Under the pieces are notes generated by a model. It saw only the letters and a list, made by a program, of their open reading frames with translations, was not told the DNA's origin and did not search any database. A program made the position numbers and the translations under genes. Shown here one piece after another: positions 25,683-33,322 of a stretch of DNA of 62,490 nucleotides (positions are counted from its first letter, which is position 1; every line of letters starts with the position of its first letter). The DNA lies in assembly GCA_029863645.1 (NCBI GenBank), contig JAOTVA010000010.1, positions 1 to 62,490 of the forward strand. The letters run 5' to 3'. The stretch comes from Gemmatimonadota bacterium. GTDB lineage: Bacteria; Gemmatimonadota; Gemmatimonadetes; Longimicrobiales; Gaopeijiaceae.

Positions 25683-26975
25683 CTAGATCGGCTCCGGCGG
25701 CCCCGTGAGCTTCGCTCGCCACGCACGGTATCGGCCCTGCGCATCCCTCGTCAGGAGCAACATTTCCGAGGCGGCGTCCTCGAGGTCGACGGCCAGGAGC
25801 CTGCCGTCGTAGCGCGAGCCCACGGCGGGGACCGGCGTGTGCGCGACGATATGCACCTCGGCATCGAAGTTGGCGAGCGCACGGTCGAGCGCGGCACCGA
25901 GCGTATCCAACTGGACGTATCCGCGGTACCAAAAGAGGCTGCGCTCGTCGAAGATGAGCGCCATCCGGCGGGCGACTGCCGAGGAGTCCATGACGATGAC
26001 CTCGGCGTACTGATCGCGCACGGCCTCGGCGATCGCGGAGTCCGTGGCCAACGCCACTGTCGTGTCTCCCCACCGATAGAAGAGATCCTCCGCAAGATAT
26101 GCGCGCACGGAATCATTGACCGCCGCGACCGCATGGGGCGTGATCTCCGGAACAACGCCGCCGTGTGCCAGCAGCGCGCCATCGATACGCATCAGGCCGG
26201 GGCGCCCCGCGAGCCACCGACCGAGAACGGTCGTCCTGATGTCGAACATCTCGGTGTACGACACCCGGTGCAGCCGAGCGAGGAGCTGTTCCTTGGGGCC
26301 GACGTACCGCAGGTCCTGCGTGAAGATCATCGTCTCGTGATTCCCGAGCACCACGTGGGCGCCACCCCCGGCTGCCCTCGCCTCGTGCTCCAGGCGGTAC
26401 AGGAACCACAGTGTGCGCGTCACATCGGCTCCGCGGTCAAACAGGTCGCCAAGGAACACGACGTGCCGCCGCCCACCCGTCCAGCGAGCGTCTTCGTTCA
26501 CGAGGCCCGCGTTGGCCAGTAGGCGCCGGAGTCGATCGTACTCGCCGTGTACGTCACCGACCACGAAGAGGGAGTCGACGCCTGTCAGCTCACCCGACTC
26601 CGGTGGCGGCTCGCGGCCCAGGCGGAGCTGCGTCTCATAGCGTGCCCCCGCCGCCGCACCATACTGGATGACGACGTCCGTGGTGGGCCGCGGAAGGGTC
26701 ACGTAGTGAGCGCCCGCCGCTTGGGTGGTGACGTCCAACAAGACCGAGTCGCCCACCTGCACTCGCAGCGACCCGTTCTGAATTCCGTCGGTCAGCCAGC
26801 CGACGCCGACCTCTTCAGAGCTTGCTGTGACGCGAAGGCCGAACTCTCCTTCGATGTCCATCTGGCCAGAAGCCGAGATCGGGCCCGCGAGGAGTGCAAG
26901 GACCACGGCTACCAAGGCAAGCATCGGACCGGGGGAGGACCGCCTGAGTCGCTCGTGCCTCGATGGGTTCATCAT
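25683..26975 (-). CDS. Exported calcineurin-like (PPP/SLP-type) phosphatase
   Basis: A 430-residue metallophosphatase with a signal peptide (MLALVAVVLALLAGPISASGQ). After a beta-rich domain of about 100 residues comes the full di-metal set: VVGDVHGEYD (Asp141, His143), FLGDLFDRGAD (Asp177), VLGNHETM (Asn212, His213), then LLAHGGV and the late HTPV motif. GDVHG, GDxxDRG and GNHE in this form mark the PPP family and the bacterial Shewanella-like phosphatases, which act on phosphoproteins or phosphopeptides. It starts 34 bases after the kinase-like gene, which is also exported, so the two may act on the same envelope substrates. Confidence 0.88.
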   Translation of the reverse strand: MMNPSRHERLRRSSPGPMLALVAVVLALLAGPISASGQMDIEGEFGLRVTASSEEVGVGWLTDGIQNGSLRVQVGDSVLLDVTTQAAGAHYVTLPRPTTDVVIQYGAAAGARYETQLRLGREPPPESGELTGVDSLFVVGDVHGEYDRLRRLLANAGLVNEDARWTGGRRHVVFLGDLFDRGADVTRTLWFLYRLEHEARAAGGGAHVVLGNHETMIFTQDLRYVGPKEQLLARLHRVSYTEMFDIRTTVLGRWLAGRPGLMRIDGALLAHGGVVPEITPHAVAAVNDSVRAYLAEDLFYRWGDTTVALATDSAIAEAVRDQYAEVIVMDSSAVARRMALIFDERSLFWYRGYVQLDTLGAALDRALANFDAEVHIVAHTPVPAVGSRYDGRLLAVDLEDAASEMLLLTRDAQGRYRAWRAKLTGPPEPI

Positions 26976-27009
26976 GCCGGCTCCGTGGAGGTCGCAGGAT
27001 AGGGGCAGA

Positions 27010-27969
27010 CTAGAAGGTCTGATACCGCCCGTTGCCCACGTTGCCCAGGAAGACCTCGAGCCTGTACCAGGAACCTTCGATCTCGTCTCGCGTGAGTCCG
27101 ATCTGGATCTGCCCGTCTCGTTGTCTTACACCGCGTCGGCTGTCGATGTTTTCGGTCACGGGCACGCGTATGAGCTGCTCGTCCTCACCCACTTCCCACT
27201 GGGCGAGCACGCCAAGCGCGTCGTGGAACTGTTCTTCGGTGAGGGTTCGCATGCGTTCGACTGTCGCGGCCGGGAACCGATCGACCTGCAAGGAGCGCCA
27301 GCGGGTGCCGCGATCGCTTTCGATGCTGTTGAACGCGACCCCGTTGTCGACCGAGAAGACCCTTGGGTTGGAGCCGAAACTCGAAATGAGAAGGTTGCCC
27401 GTGTTCGAGTCACTGTGGCGAATGAGATACGTGAGAAGGTTGGCATTCGCCCAATGCCGCGCATACGCAGGATCCGAATCGAACCGATCTTCATCCCAGA
27501 CGCCTTCGTCTGTCACGAAGTTCACGAAGGACTGCAGGACCACGATGATCGCCTCGGCACCGCGGAAGGTCCGGTCGACGTCGTCCTCCAAGGTCCGGTA
27601 CCAGTCGAGCGGCAGCGCTCGCATGACCGTGGGAGGCACCACGATCTCGTCGTCGGCCAGGAACAGCCGCTGAATACGAAACGCCGCCACCTCGTACCGC
27701 GGGACGTTATTGAACGCCTCGGCACCCGGAGGGGCCGGCGCCCACTTCGTCAAAACGGTCGTGTTTGCATCGAAGCGGAGGTCCACCCGCATCGTCCGGT
27801 CGCCCTGAAACCGTGTGCCCGTGAGATCGTCCGGCAGCTCGAAGGGGGCGTAGGCGAGCAGGTACTCGATCGAATCGACCGGAAGCGGAATGTTCAGGTC
27901 CTGGGCCGACAGCTCGGCCGTCGGCGCCGACAACGCAGCGGCCAGCAACGCAAGTAATGAGGTCCTCAT
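27010..27969 (-). CDS. Exported PI3/4K- or FAM20C-like kinase
   Basis: A 319-residue protein with a signal peptide (LALLAAALSAPTAELSAQ). The C-terminal half carries the catalytic pattern of the PI3/4-kinase-like fold: LLTYLIRHSDSNTGNLLI gives the catalytic Asp186 and metal-binding Asn191, and VFSVDNGVAF gives the second metal-binding Asp207. In the N-lobe, Lys74 (TVLTKWAPA) and Glu92 (YEVAAFRIQRLF) are well placed for the ATP-binding salt bridge. All essential residues are therefore present. The signal peptide puts it outside the cytoplasm. The next gene downstream, 34 bases away, is an exported phosphatase. Upstream, 11 bases away, is a histidine kinase gene. Substrate unknown; could be a protein, lipid or glycan. 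Confidence 0.7.
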   Translation of the reverse strand: MRTSLLALLAAALSAPTAELSAQDLNIPLPVDSIEYLLAYAPFELPDDLTGTRFQGDRTMRVDLRFDANTTVLTKWAPAPPGAEAFNNVPRYEVAAFRIQRLFLADDEIVVPPTVMRALPLDWYRTLEDDVDRTFRGAEAIIVVLQSFVNFVTDEGVWDEDRFDSDPAYARHWANANLLTYLIRHSDSNTGNLLISSFGSNPRVFSVDNGVAFNSIESDRGTRWRSLQVDRFPAATVERMRTLTEEQFHDALGVLAQWEVGEDEQLIRVPVTENIDSRRGVRQRDGQIQIGLTRDEIEGSWYRLEVFLGNVGNGRYQTF

Positions 27970-27980
27970 CGGCTACCTCC

Positions 27981-28835
27981 TCATGGCTTTGTCTGATCGA
28001 ATGCGGCGACGGGCTCGCCCACCGGCAACGCCAGCGGGAGCCGCAAGGTGAAGGTGGTGCCAACGCCGACCTCGGAGGTCACGGTGATCTCTCCCGCATG
28101 CCGGTCTAAGATCTCCCGGCAGATGGCGAGGCCGAGACCCATGCCGACACGCTTTCCTTTTGTCGTGAATCCCGGCTCAAAGAGCTGTTCCAGGTGCTCG
28201 GATGAGATCCCGTGTCCGGTGTCCGAGACCCGGATCTCGACCGAGTCACCGAGGGAATGGGCGTGGATCGTGAGCGTGCCCTGCTCGCCCATCGCGTGGG
28301 CCGCGTTCATCATGAGGTTCATGAAGACCTGATTCACCTGCTGGGCATAGCACTCGACGAGCGGCAACGCTCCGAAGTCGCTCTGGACCGTGACCCCACT
28401 CCCCAACTCGTGCTTGAGGAGATCCAACGTGTCCCGGATCGCCTCGGTCAGGTCCACGCGGTCGATCTCCGACCGGTCGGGCCGGCCGAAGTTCCGGAGT
28501 GACTTCACGACGTGCTTCATCCGATCGACCGCCATGAGGTTGGTCTCTTGAACGGCCGTCACGGCATGAACGATGCGGCGAACTTCCACCAGCTCGTCGG
28601 GGGTCACGACCTCGTCGTCGAGAATCTGCTGGAGCTTGTCGAGGGCTCGCCGCGTGGTGTCCTGGTTGCTCGCTAACGCACCGAGCGGCGTGTTGATCTC
28701 GTGCGCGACCCCGCGCACCAAATGACCCAGAGTGGCTAGCTGGGCGGAGCGGACGAGCTCCGCGCGAGCGCCCAACTCTCGAGCCTTCACCTCAGCCAAC
28801 TCCCGGCGCAGCATCTCGACCTCGTCCCTCGTCAC
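27981..28835 (-). CDS. Soluble sensor histidine kinase
   Basis: A 284-residue cytosolic kinase. A short N-terminal coiled coil (EVEMLRRELAEVKARELGARAEL) leads to the H-box LVRGVAHEINTPLGAL (His45), the N-box FMNLMMNAAHAMGEQ, the G1 box VSDTGHGIS and the G2 box GKRVGMGLGLAICREIL. There is no membrane segment and no PAS, GAF or periplasmic sensor domain, so the signal must come from a partner. Its ATG overlaps the response regulator stop codon by four bases. Confidence 0.92.
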   Translation of the reverse strand: MTRDEVEMLRRELAEVKARELGARAELVRSAQLATLGHLVRGVAHEINTPLGALASNQDTTRRALDKLQQILDDEVVTPDELVEVRRIVHAVTAVQETNLMAVDRMKHVVKSLRNFGRPDRSEIDRVDLTEAIRDTLDLLKHELGSGVTVQSDFGALPLVECYAQQVNQVFMNLMMNAAHAMGEQGTLTIHAHSLGDSVEIRVSDTGHGISSEHLEQLFEPGFTTKGKRVGMGLGLAICREILDRHAGEITVTSEVGVGTTFTLRLPLALPVGEPVAAFDQTKP

Positions 28836-29314
28836 AGGAACGCCTTCACCAGCTTCTCACGAAAGCCGGACAGTTCGGCGTGTGCAGACTCCAACGCACT
28901 GACCCGCGAAGAGAGCTCGTTGAACAGCGACGAGCGCTCGACTCCGTTGCGCACGACGAGCTTGAAGTGCTCGTTGTCCCAGGGCTTCTCCAGATAGTAG
29001 TAGAGGCCCGCCTCGTTGATCGCCCGAATCGCGTTTTCCTTGTCTGCGTATCCGGTGAGCAACAGGCGCGTCGCCTCGGGCTGCACGCGCCGCATCTCCT
29101 TGAGAAACGACACGCCGTCCATCTCAGGCATCATGAAGTCGGCCACGACGAGACGAAGCGACGCCTCCGTGGCGGCCGCCTCCAATGCCTCGATCGGAGA
29201 GCAGTAGGACACGATGCGGTACGGGGTCTCGAGCGTCAGAAAGCCTTCAAGTGACCGCACCACCATCAGCTCGTCGTCGACGAGCATGATGGTGTCGAGC
29301 GTTTCGTCCGTCAT
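28832..29314 (-). CDS. Response regulator, receiver domain with coiled-coil tail
   Basis: A 160-residue protein. The receiver domain has the acidic pair in LVDDEL (Asp13, Asp14), the phospho-acceptor Asp59 in VVADFMMPEMDG, the Thr in LLLTGYAD and the Lys in YLEKPWDNEHF. This form, with TGYAD and EKPW, is typical of RpfG-like receivers. Instead of a DNA-binding or HD-GYP domain, the C-terminus is a coiled coil (SLFNELSSRVSALESAHAELSGF), so output is probably by protein contact, perhaps with the histidine kinase encoded in the ATGA overlap downstream. Confidence 0.92.
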   Translation of the reverse strand: MTDETLDTIMLVDDELMVVRSLEGFLTLETPYRIVSYCSPIEALEAAATEASLRLVVADFMMPEMDGVSFLKEMRRVQPEATRLLLTGYADKENAIRAINEAGLYYYLEKPWDNEHFKLVVRNGVERSSLFNELSSRVSALESAHAELSGFREKLVKAFL

Positions 29315-29324
29315 CGGCGTCCTG

Positions 29325-32300
29325 TCAGGCTACGAGCGATCGGAGGCGCCGGGCCAGCGCCTGAAGCATGCCCGTGGCGAGCTCTGGATGATCACCGAGC
29401 AACTCGTGGAAGTCGCTTCTCGTGATGCGGAGAAGTCGCGTGCGTTCCGTGGCACGTGCACCCACGATGCTCGGCGCGGAGTCAATGAGTGACCACGTGC
29501 CGAATGCCGTCCCGTCCGTCGCAGCAAGCTTGTGGTCACCCACACCGCCGAGCTCCGCGGAACCTCGTACGATCACGTAGAGGGCATCATTCGGCTCGCC
29601 CGCCTCGATGAGGATCTCACCGGCGTCCACTTCGACCTCCTCCGCGATGGTGGCAAGAAGCCCCAAGTGCGCGCTCCGAGCCCCCTCGAGGAGGTCGACC
29701 TTCTGCAGTAGAAAGGCCTTCGAGATCACGTCCATGCCCTCGGTACCTCCAGCATCAGTATGCGTGCTCCCGGCCGCAGTGCTCCTACTAGCCAGCTGAG
29801 CGATCCAGGGATCTGAGTCCGCAGCGAAGCTCTGCACGAAGTCGTCCGGACCACGCGCCGTGGCCGCCGTGATCGAAGGGCGACCGTCCAGAACGGGCAG
29901 CACACGACCGAACTGGCCATGTCCCAGGGTCCGCTCGAGCCACTCCAACGCATTGGCCTTCTTCCGATCATCGGAGCCCCCCAGGGTACCGTGGGAACGG
30001 TACACGTCGTCCGGAGCATAGACCAGGCCGAGTAGGCGGAATACGGCCTCGCGGCGGTCTCCCCACGCCTCCCAGACACCGGTCCGCAGGAGTGCGGTCT
30101 GGCCCGAGTCGGAATCGCGCGCGCGCTCCAACGTCGCTCCCAGCATGAGATACCGGGCTGCCTCCTCCACCATGGTGTCGACCGCACCAAACACCGTCTC
30201 GCGGTGGAAGTCCAGGTCAGCCCCTTCGCTCACCCGGAGCTTGGACAGGGCCTTGAGCGCGGCGTACCGGACCTCCCACGGAGCCTTGGCGTCGCCGAGT
30301 GTCTGCTCCAGGACCGCGACCGACCCCTGCTCCGGTATGTGAGCGAGCACTTGAGCCAGGCGGGCACGTACCCCAGCAGCCTCCGTGGCATCACCGAGCC
30401 GTTGCGCACACATAGCCACCACGGACGGCCCCGCGCTGACGAGGCCCTCCTTGACCCGGCCCCTCGCGGAGGGGTCGGCCAGCATCGACACGAGCCGGTT
30501 CCGGAGCGTCGTCGAGCCCGCGCGTCCCACGGTGGCGATGGCGAGTCCACTCACGGTTTCGTCGGCATCGGCGAGCAGGCTGGACAGGATCCCCTCTTTG
30601 AGGGCGCCATCGTCCAGAAGTCCACCCGCCACCGCGAGCTCTCGGCGCGACGCGCCTCCCAGTCTGCCAAGGGCGTCGACCAGGCCGGGCCCAGCTTCGG
30701 CCCGCGGCATGAGTGCTTCTACTCGCTCTGCGGCGAGTCGCCGAGCACTCGCGCCGTCCGTGTCGGCATGGAGGAGCCAACTCAGAGCCGCGAGACGGAC
30801 ACGGTCGTGCGGTGAGCCGAGGAGCTCCCGAATCACTGCCTGGACCGCTTGCTCGTCCGGGCAGGCGGCGACCACCGCCCCCACGGATGCTTCGGCCACA
30901 CGGTCGCTCGGATCCTGCAACGCCTCGCGTAGCACGTCGTCTGCGGCCAACTCGGGGAAGCGGGCCAGCAGACGCACCGATCGCACCCGGATTTCCTCAT
31001 CGGCGTGCCCGAGGAGTAGCTCGAGCTCATCTGCCAAATGCTTCGCGTCGACCGTGCCCGCCTGCTCGACGAGGTCGAGGCCGAATGCGACTTCTACTGC
31101 ATCGTCGCTGCGGAGTGCGGCTTCGACCATCGCGAGGGTGCTGCGCTCCGTAAGAGAGGCGAAGCCCCCTTCGAGATTCGCGAATCGTCCGCGGATCGAG
31201 GTCGCAAGCACCGCCACGTACTGCCGCTTCGCGGCCCAGGCCATCAAGCACCAGACGATGGAGAGACCCACCGCCAACCACGTGGCACTCCGATAGTCCA
31301 GAAAGGCCACGAAGACCCAAATGAGCAGGCCGGCCAAGACCTTTCCAAGGCCCTTCTCGACGGCCACGTCGATGTACGCCTTGGCCTTGAGCTTCAGTTC
31401 CGTGGGCACCGGTACATAAAGGATCTCCCTCGCGGTGCGCTCAGCTGAATAGCGGAACATCGAGTCCGCGGCCTTCGCGACCGTCGCGGTCCAGACGCTG
31501 AACGCGACCGCCAAGGCAACGGTGGAGCCGAGCATGACGACCGGGAGCATGAGCACAGCGAGCCCGACCCCGTACCGCTTCAGGAGTGGCCCGAGAGGCA
31601 AGAGGACCAGAATGGGAAGGGCGTCCTTCACCCCGAACACGTAGCCCTGGAAGGAGCTGATAGCGTCGCGGTCCCCGCCGAGGAAAACGGACGAGGCTTC
31701 GTTGAACTGATAGTCGACGATCTGCTTCACGAGCACCGTCACCAGCACGAGCCCGGCGATGAGCCGAATGTGCTGGTTCGAGAACACGTTGACGAAGCCC
31801 TCGGCCACACCCTCTCGCCGCTTCTCGGCGCCGACGCGACGCCCCGCGGGCCGAACGGCCGGATATCCCGTCCAGATGAACGGGAGAGCCATGGCGAACA
31901 AGCTGACGAAGGCCGCCGCCACGACGAGCAGGTTCGGCGTCCCCACCGTGCGAGCGAAGAGTCCGGTGATAACCCCGCCGAACACCACACCCATCGACCC
32001 GGCCGCAATGACGAGCGGCACGGCAGCCTTCGCGTCCCGCGCGTTGAAGAAGACCTGCAACGCCATGAAGAACTGGGTCACCAGCACGGCGGAGAAGAGG
32101 TCGTACCAGCCGTAGAAGACCATCCCAAGCACGGCGCTGCCCTCCGAGTAAACCGCCCGGAAGAGGAGAAGATTCAGCGCGAAGAAAATGGCAGTGCCCG
32201 GGATGAGCTTCCGCCACGCGATGCGATCGCCGAGGTGGTTGAAGATGGGCGCGAACAGAACCACGAGCGCGCTCACCAGATAGACCTGATAGAAGTCGCC

Positions 32301-32387
32301 CTCGGCGAGGCCGTCCAAGGCCAGCGCGTTCTTTATCGGCCGCAGGATGCCCACGGCCACGAGCACCGTGAAGTAGAGCCCCATCAT
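29325..32387 (-). CDS. ATP/ADP-translocase-like membrane protein fused to HEAT repeats and a cNMP-binding domain
   Basis: A 1,020-residue protein. Residues 1-400 form about twelve membrane helices with the family marks of NTP/NDP exchangers of the TlcA type (GILRPIKNALAL in helix 1, IVDYQFNEASS further on). Residues about 430-830 are alpha-helical HEAT-like repeats (for example DADETVSGLAIATVGRAGS, LGDAKAPWEVRYAALKAL). Residues 870-1020 are a Crp-like cNMP-binding domain (VDAGEILIEAGEPNDALYVIVRGSAEL). Bacterial fusions of this sort are known only from sequence; transport has not been assigned. It heads the run with the two-component pair and the exported kinase and phosphatase. The start is uncertain: codons before ATG 32387 read RRKERVRLIS, which looks like family sequence, but a TGA lies 22-26 codons upstream and no NTG start lies between. 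Confidence 0.82.
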   Translation of the reverse strand: MMGLYFTVLVAVGILRPIKNALALDGLAEGDFYQVYLVSALVVLFAPIFNHLGDRIAWRKLIPGTAIFFALNLLLFRAVYSEGSAVLGMVFYGWYDLFSAVLVTQFFMALQVFFNARDAKAAVPLVIAAGSMGVVFGGVITGLFARTVGTPNLLVVAAAFVSLFAMALPFIWTGYPAVRPAGRRVGAEKRREGVAEGFVNVFSNQHIRLIAGLVLVTVLVKQIVDYQFNEASSVFLGGDRDAISSFQGYVFGVKDALPILVLLPLGPLLKRYGVGLAVLMLPVVMLGSTVALAVAFSVWTATVAKAADSMFRYSAERTAREILYVPVPTELKLKAKAYIDVAVEKGLGKVLAGLLIWVFVAFLDYRSATWLAVGLSIVWCLMAWAAKRQYVAVLATSIRGRFANLEGGFASLTERSTLAMVEAALRSDDAVEVAFGLDLVEQAGTVDAKHLADELELLLGHADEEIRVRSVRLLARFPELAADDVLREALQDPSDRVAEASVGAVVAACPDEQAVQAVIRELLGSPHDRVRLAALSWLLHADTDGASARRLAAERVEALMPRAEAGPGLVDALGRLGGASRRELAVAGGLLDDGALKEGILSSLLADADETVSGLAIATVGRAGSTTLRNRLVSMLADPSARGRVKEGLVSAGPSVVAMCAQRLGDATEAAGVRARLAQVLAHIPEQGSVAVLEQTLGDAKAPWEVRYAALKALSKLRVSEGADLDFHRETVFGAVDTMVEEAARYLMLGATLERARDSDSGQTALLRTGVWEAWGDRREAVFRLLGLVYAPDDVYRSHGTLGGSDDRKKANALEWLERTLGHGQFGRVLPVLDGRPSITAATARGPDDFVQSFAADSDPWIAQLASRSTAAGSTHTDAGGTEGMDVISKAFLLQKVDLLEGARSAHLGLLATIAEEVEVDAGEILIEAGEPNDALYVIVRGSAELGGVGDHKLAATDGTAFGTWSLIDSAPSIVGARATERTRLLRITRSDFHELLGDHPELATGMLQALARRLRSLVA

Positions 32388-32622
32388 GGAGATGAGACGG
32401 ACCCTCTCCTTGCGACGGGACGGGCCCTCGTCCGTGAAGTGCGCCTGTTGGCTGATAGGACCTCAGGGGTCGGCCCAGCGCGAAACGAACCGTCGTTTCC
32501 GGGGGGCATATGTGTGGGCGGGCCAACCTAAGCCGCAGAGCGACCAGTCCGCCAACGGCGGCGTTGCCCGGCGCGGACGCGGCCCGTACCCTACTGATAC
32601 GTCCCTCGCACAGGAGCGCCCC
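32388..32622. promoter_or_regulatory. Divergent intergenic region between the translocase-like gene and the XDH operon
   Basis: A 235-base gap between divergent starts. A possible plus-strand promoter is TTGCCC at 32564-32569 and TACCCT at 32587-32592 with a 17-base spacer, about 30 bases before the GTG start; both hexamers are poor matches, so this is weak. The left part may encode the true N-terminus of the translocase-like protein. I see nothing else. Confidence 0.3.
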
Positions 32623-33321
32623 GTGAGCGATTCGGACCTTTCCGGGTTCGGCCCGGCCGGCACCACGCGGGGCCTGCCGACCGCCATGGCTGCGGCCCAG
32701 GCCCCGGAGATCATCCTCGCTGATGCCCGCTCGACCAGTTGGTCTCGACGCGACTTCATCAAAGGAATCGTTGCGTCTGGAGCTACCGTAGCCGGCCTTT
32801 CGTACTTCGGCGCCGGCTGCACGACGCCGTTGCCCGCCCAGACCGCAGGGGGCGTCGAGCGCCTCATCTCGCTCGATGTGAACGGCCAAACCAGGCGGGT
32901 GGATGTCCTGCCCGGCGAGACCTTGGCCATGACGCTCCGCTACAAGCTCGGTCTCACCGGCACCAAGCTCGGGTGCGACCGGGCGGAGTGTGGCGCGTGC
33001 ACGGTTCTGATCGGGGGCGTGACGCACTACTCCTGTTCGACGCTGACGCACCGCGTACGGGGCCGTGAAATAACCACGGTCGAGGGGCTCGCGGGCCCGA
33101 ACGGCGAGCTACACCCGGTGCAGCAGGCGTTCGTCGCCGAGCTGTCTCCCCAATGCGGCTTCTGCACCCCCGGGCAGGTCATGGCCGCGGTCGCGTTGCT
33201 CGACCGCAACCCGAATCCGACCCGGGAGGAAGCGCGCGTCGCGATGTCCGGAAATCTCTGTCGCTGTGGCGCTTACCATAACTATCTCGACGGCGTGATG
33301 CGTGCCGCGAGGGAGGCCTGA
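32623..33321 (+). CDS. Xanthine-dehydrogenase-family 2Fe-2S subunit, Tat-exported
   Basis: A 232-residue iron-sulfur subunit. A Tat signal lies near residues 45-70 (SRRDFIKGIVASGATVAG). The ferredoxin domain follows with GCDRAECGACTVL for the first 2Fe-2S cluster, and the helical domain with CGFCTPGQV and NLCRCGAY for the second. Export of the small subunit, with the other two subunits carried along, is known for E. coli PaoABC. GTG 32623 has AGGAG six bases upstream; the open frame before it has no signal. It is the first gene of an operon with the Moco subunit (next start one base after the stop codon) and the FAD subunit. Confidence 0.92.
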   Translation: MSDSDLSGFGPAGTTRGLPTAMAAAQAPEIILADARSTSWSRRDFIKGIVASGATVAGLSYFGAGCTTPLPAQTAGGVERLISLDVNGQTRRVDVLPGETLAMTLRYKLGLTGTKLGCDRAECGACTVLIGGVTHYSCSTLTHRVRGREITTVEGLAGPNGELHPVQQAFVAELSPQCGFCTPGQVMAAVALLDRNPNPTREEARVAMSGNLCRCGAYHNYLDGVMRAAREA

Positions 33322-33322
33322 C

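Noticed and set aside
31441-33051. 536-codon minus-strand frame across the translocase gene and the XDH operon start
   Set aside because: It covers the 5' parts of two genes with convincing motifs in other frames and is itself without motifs.
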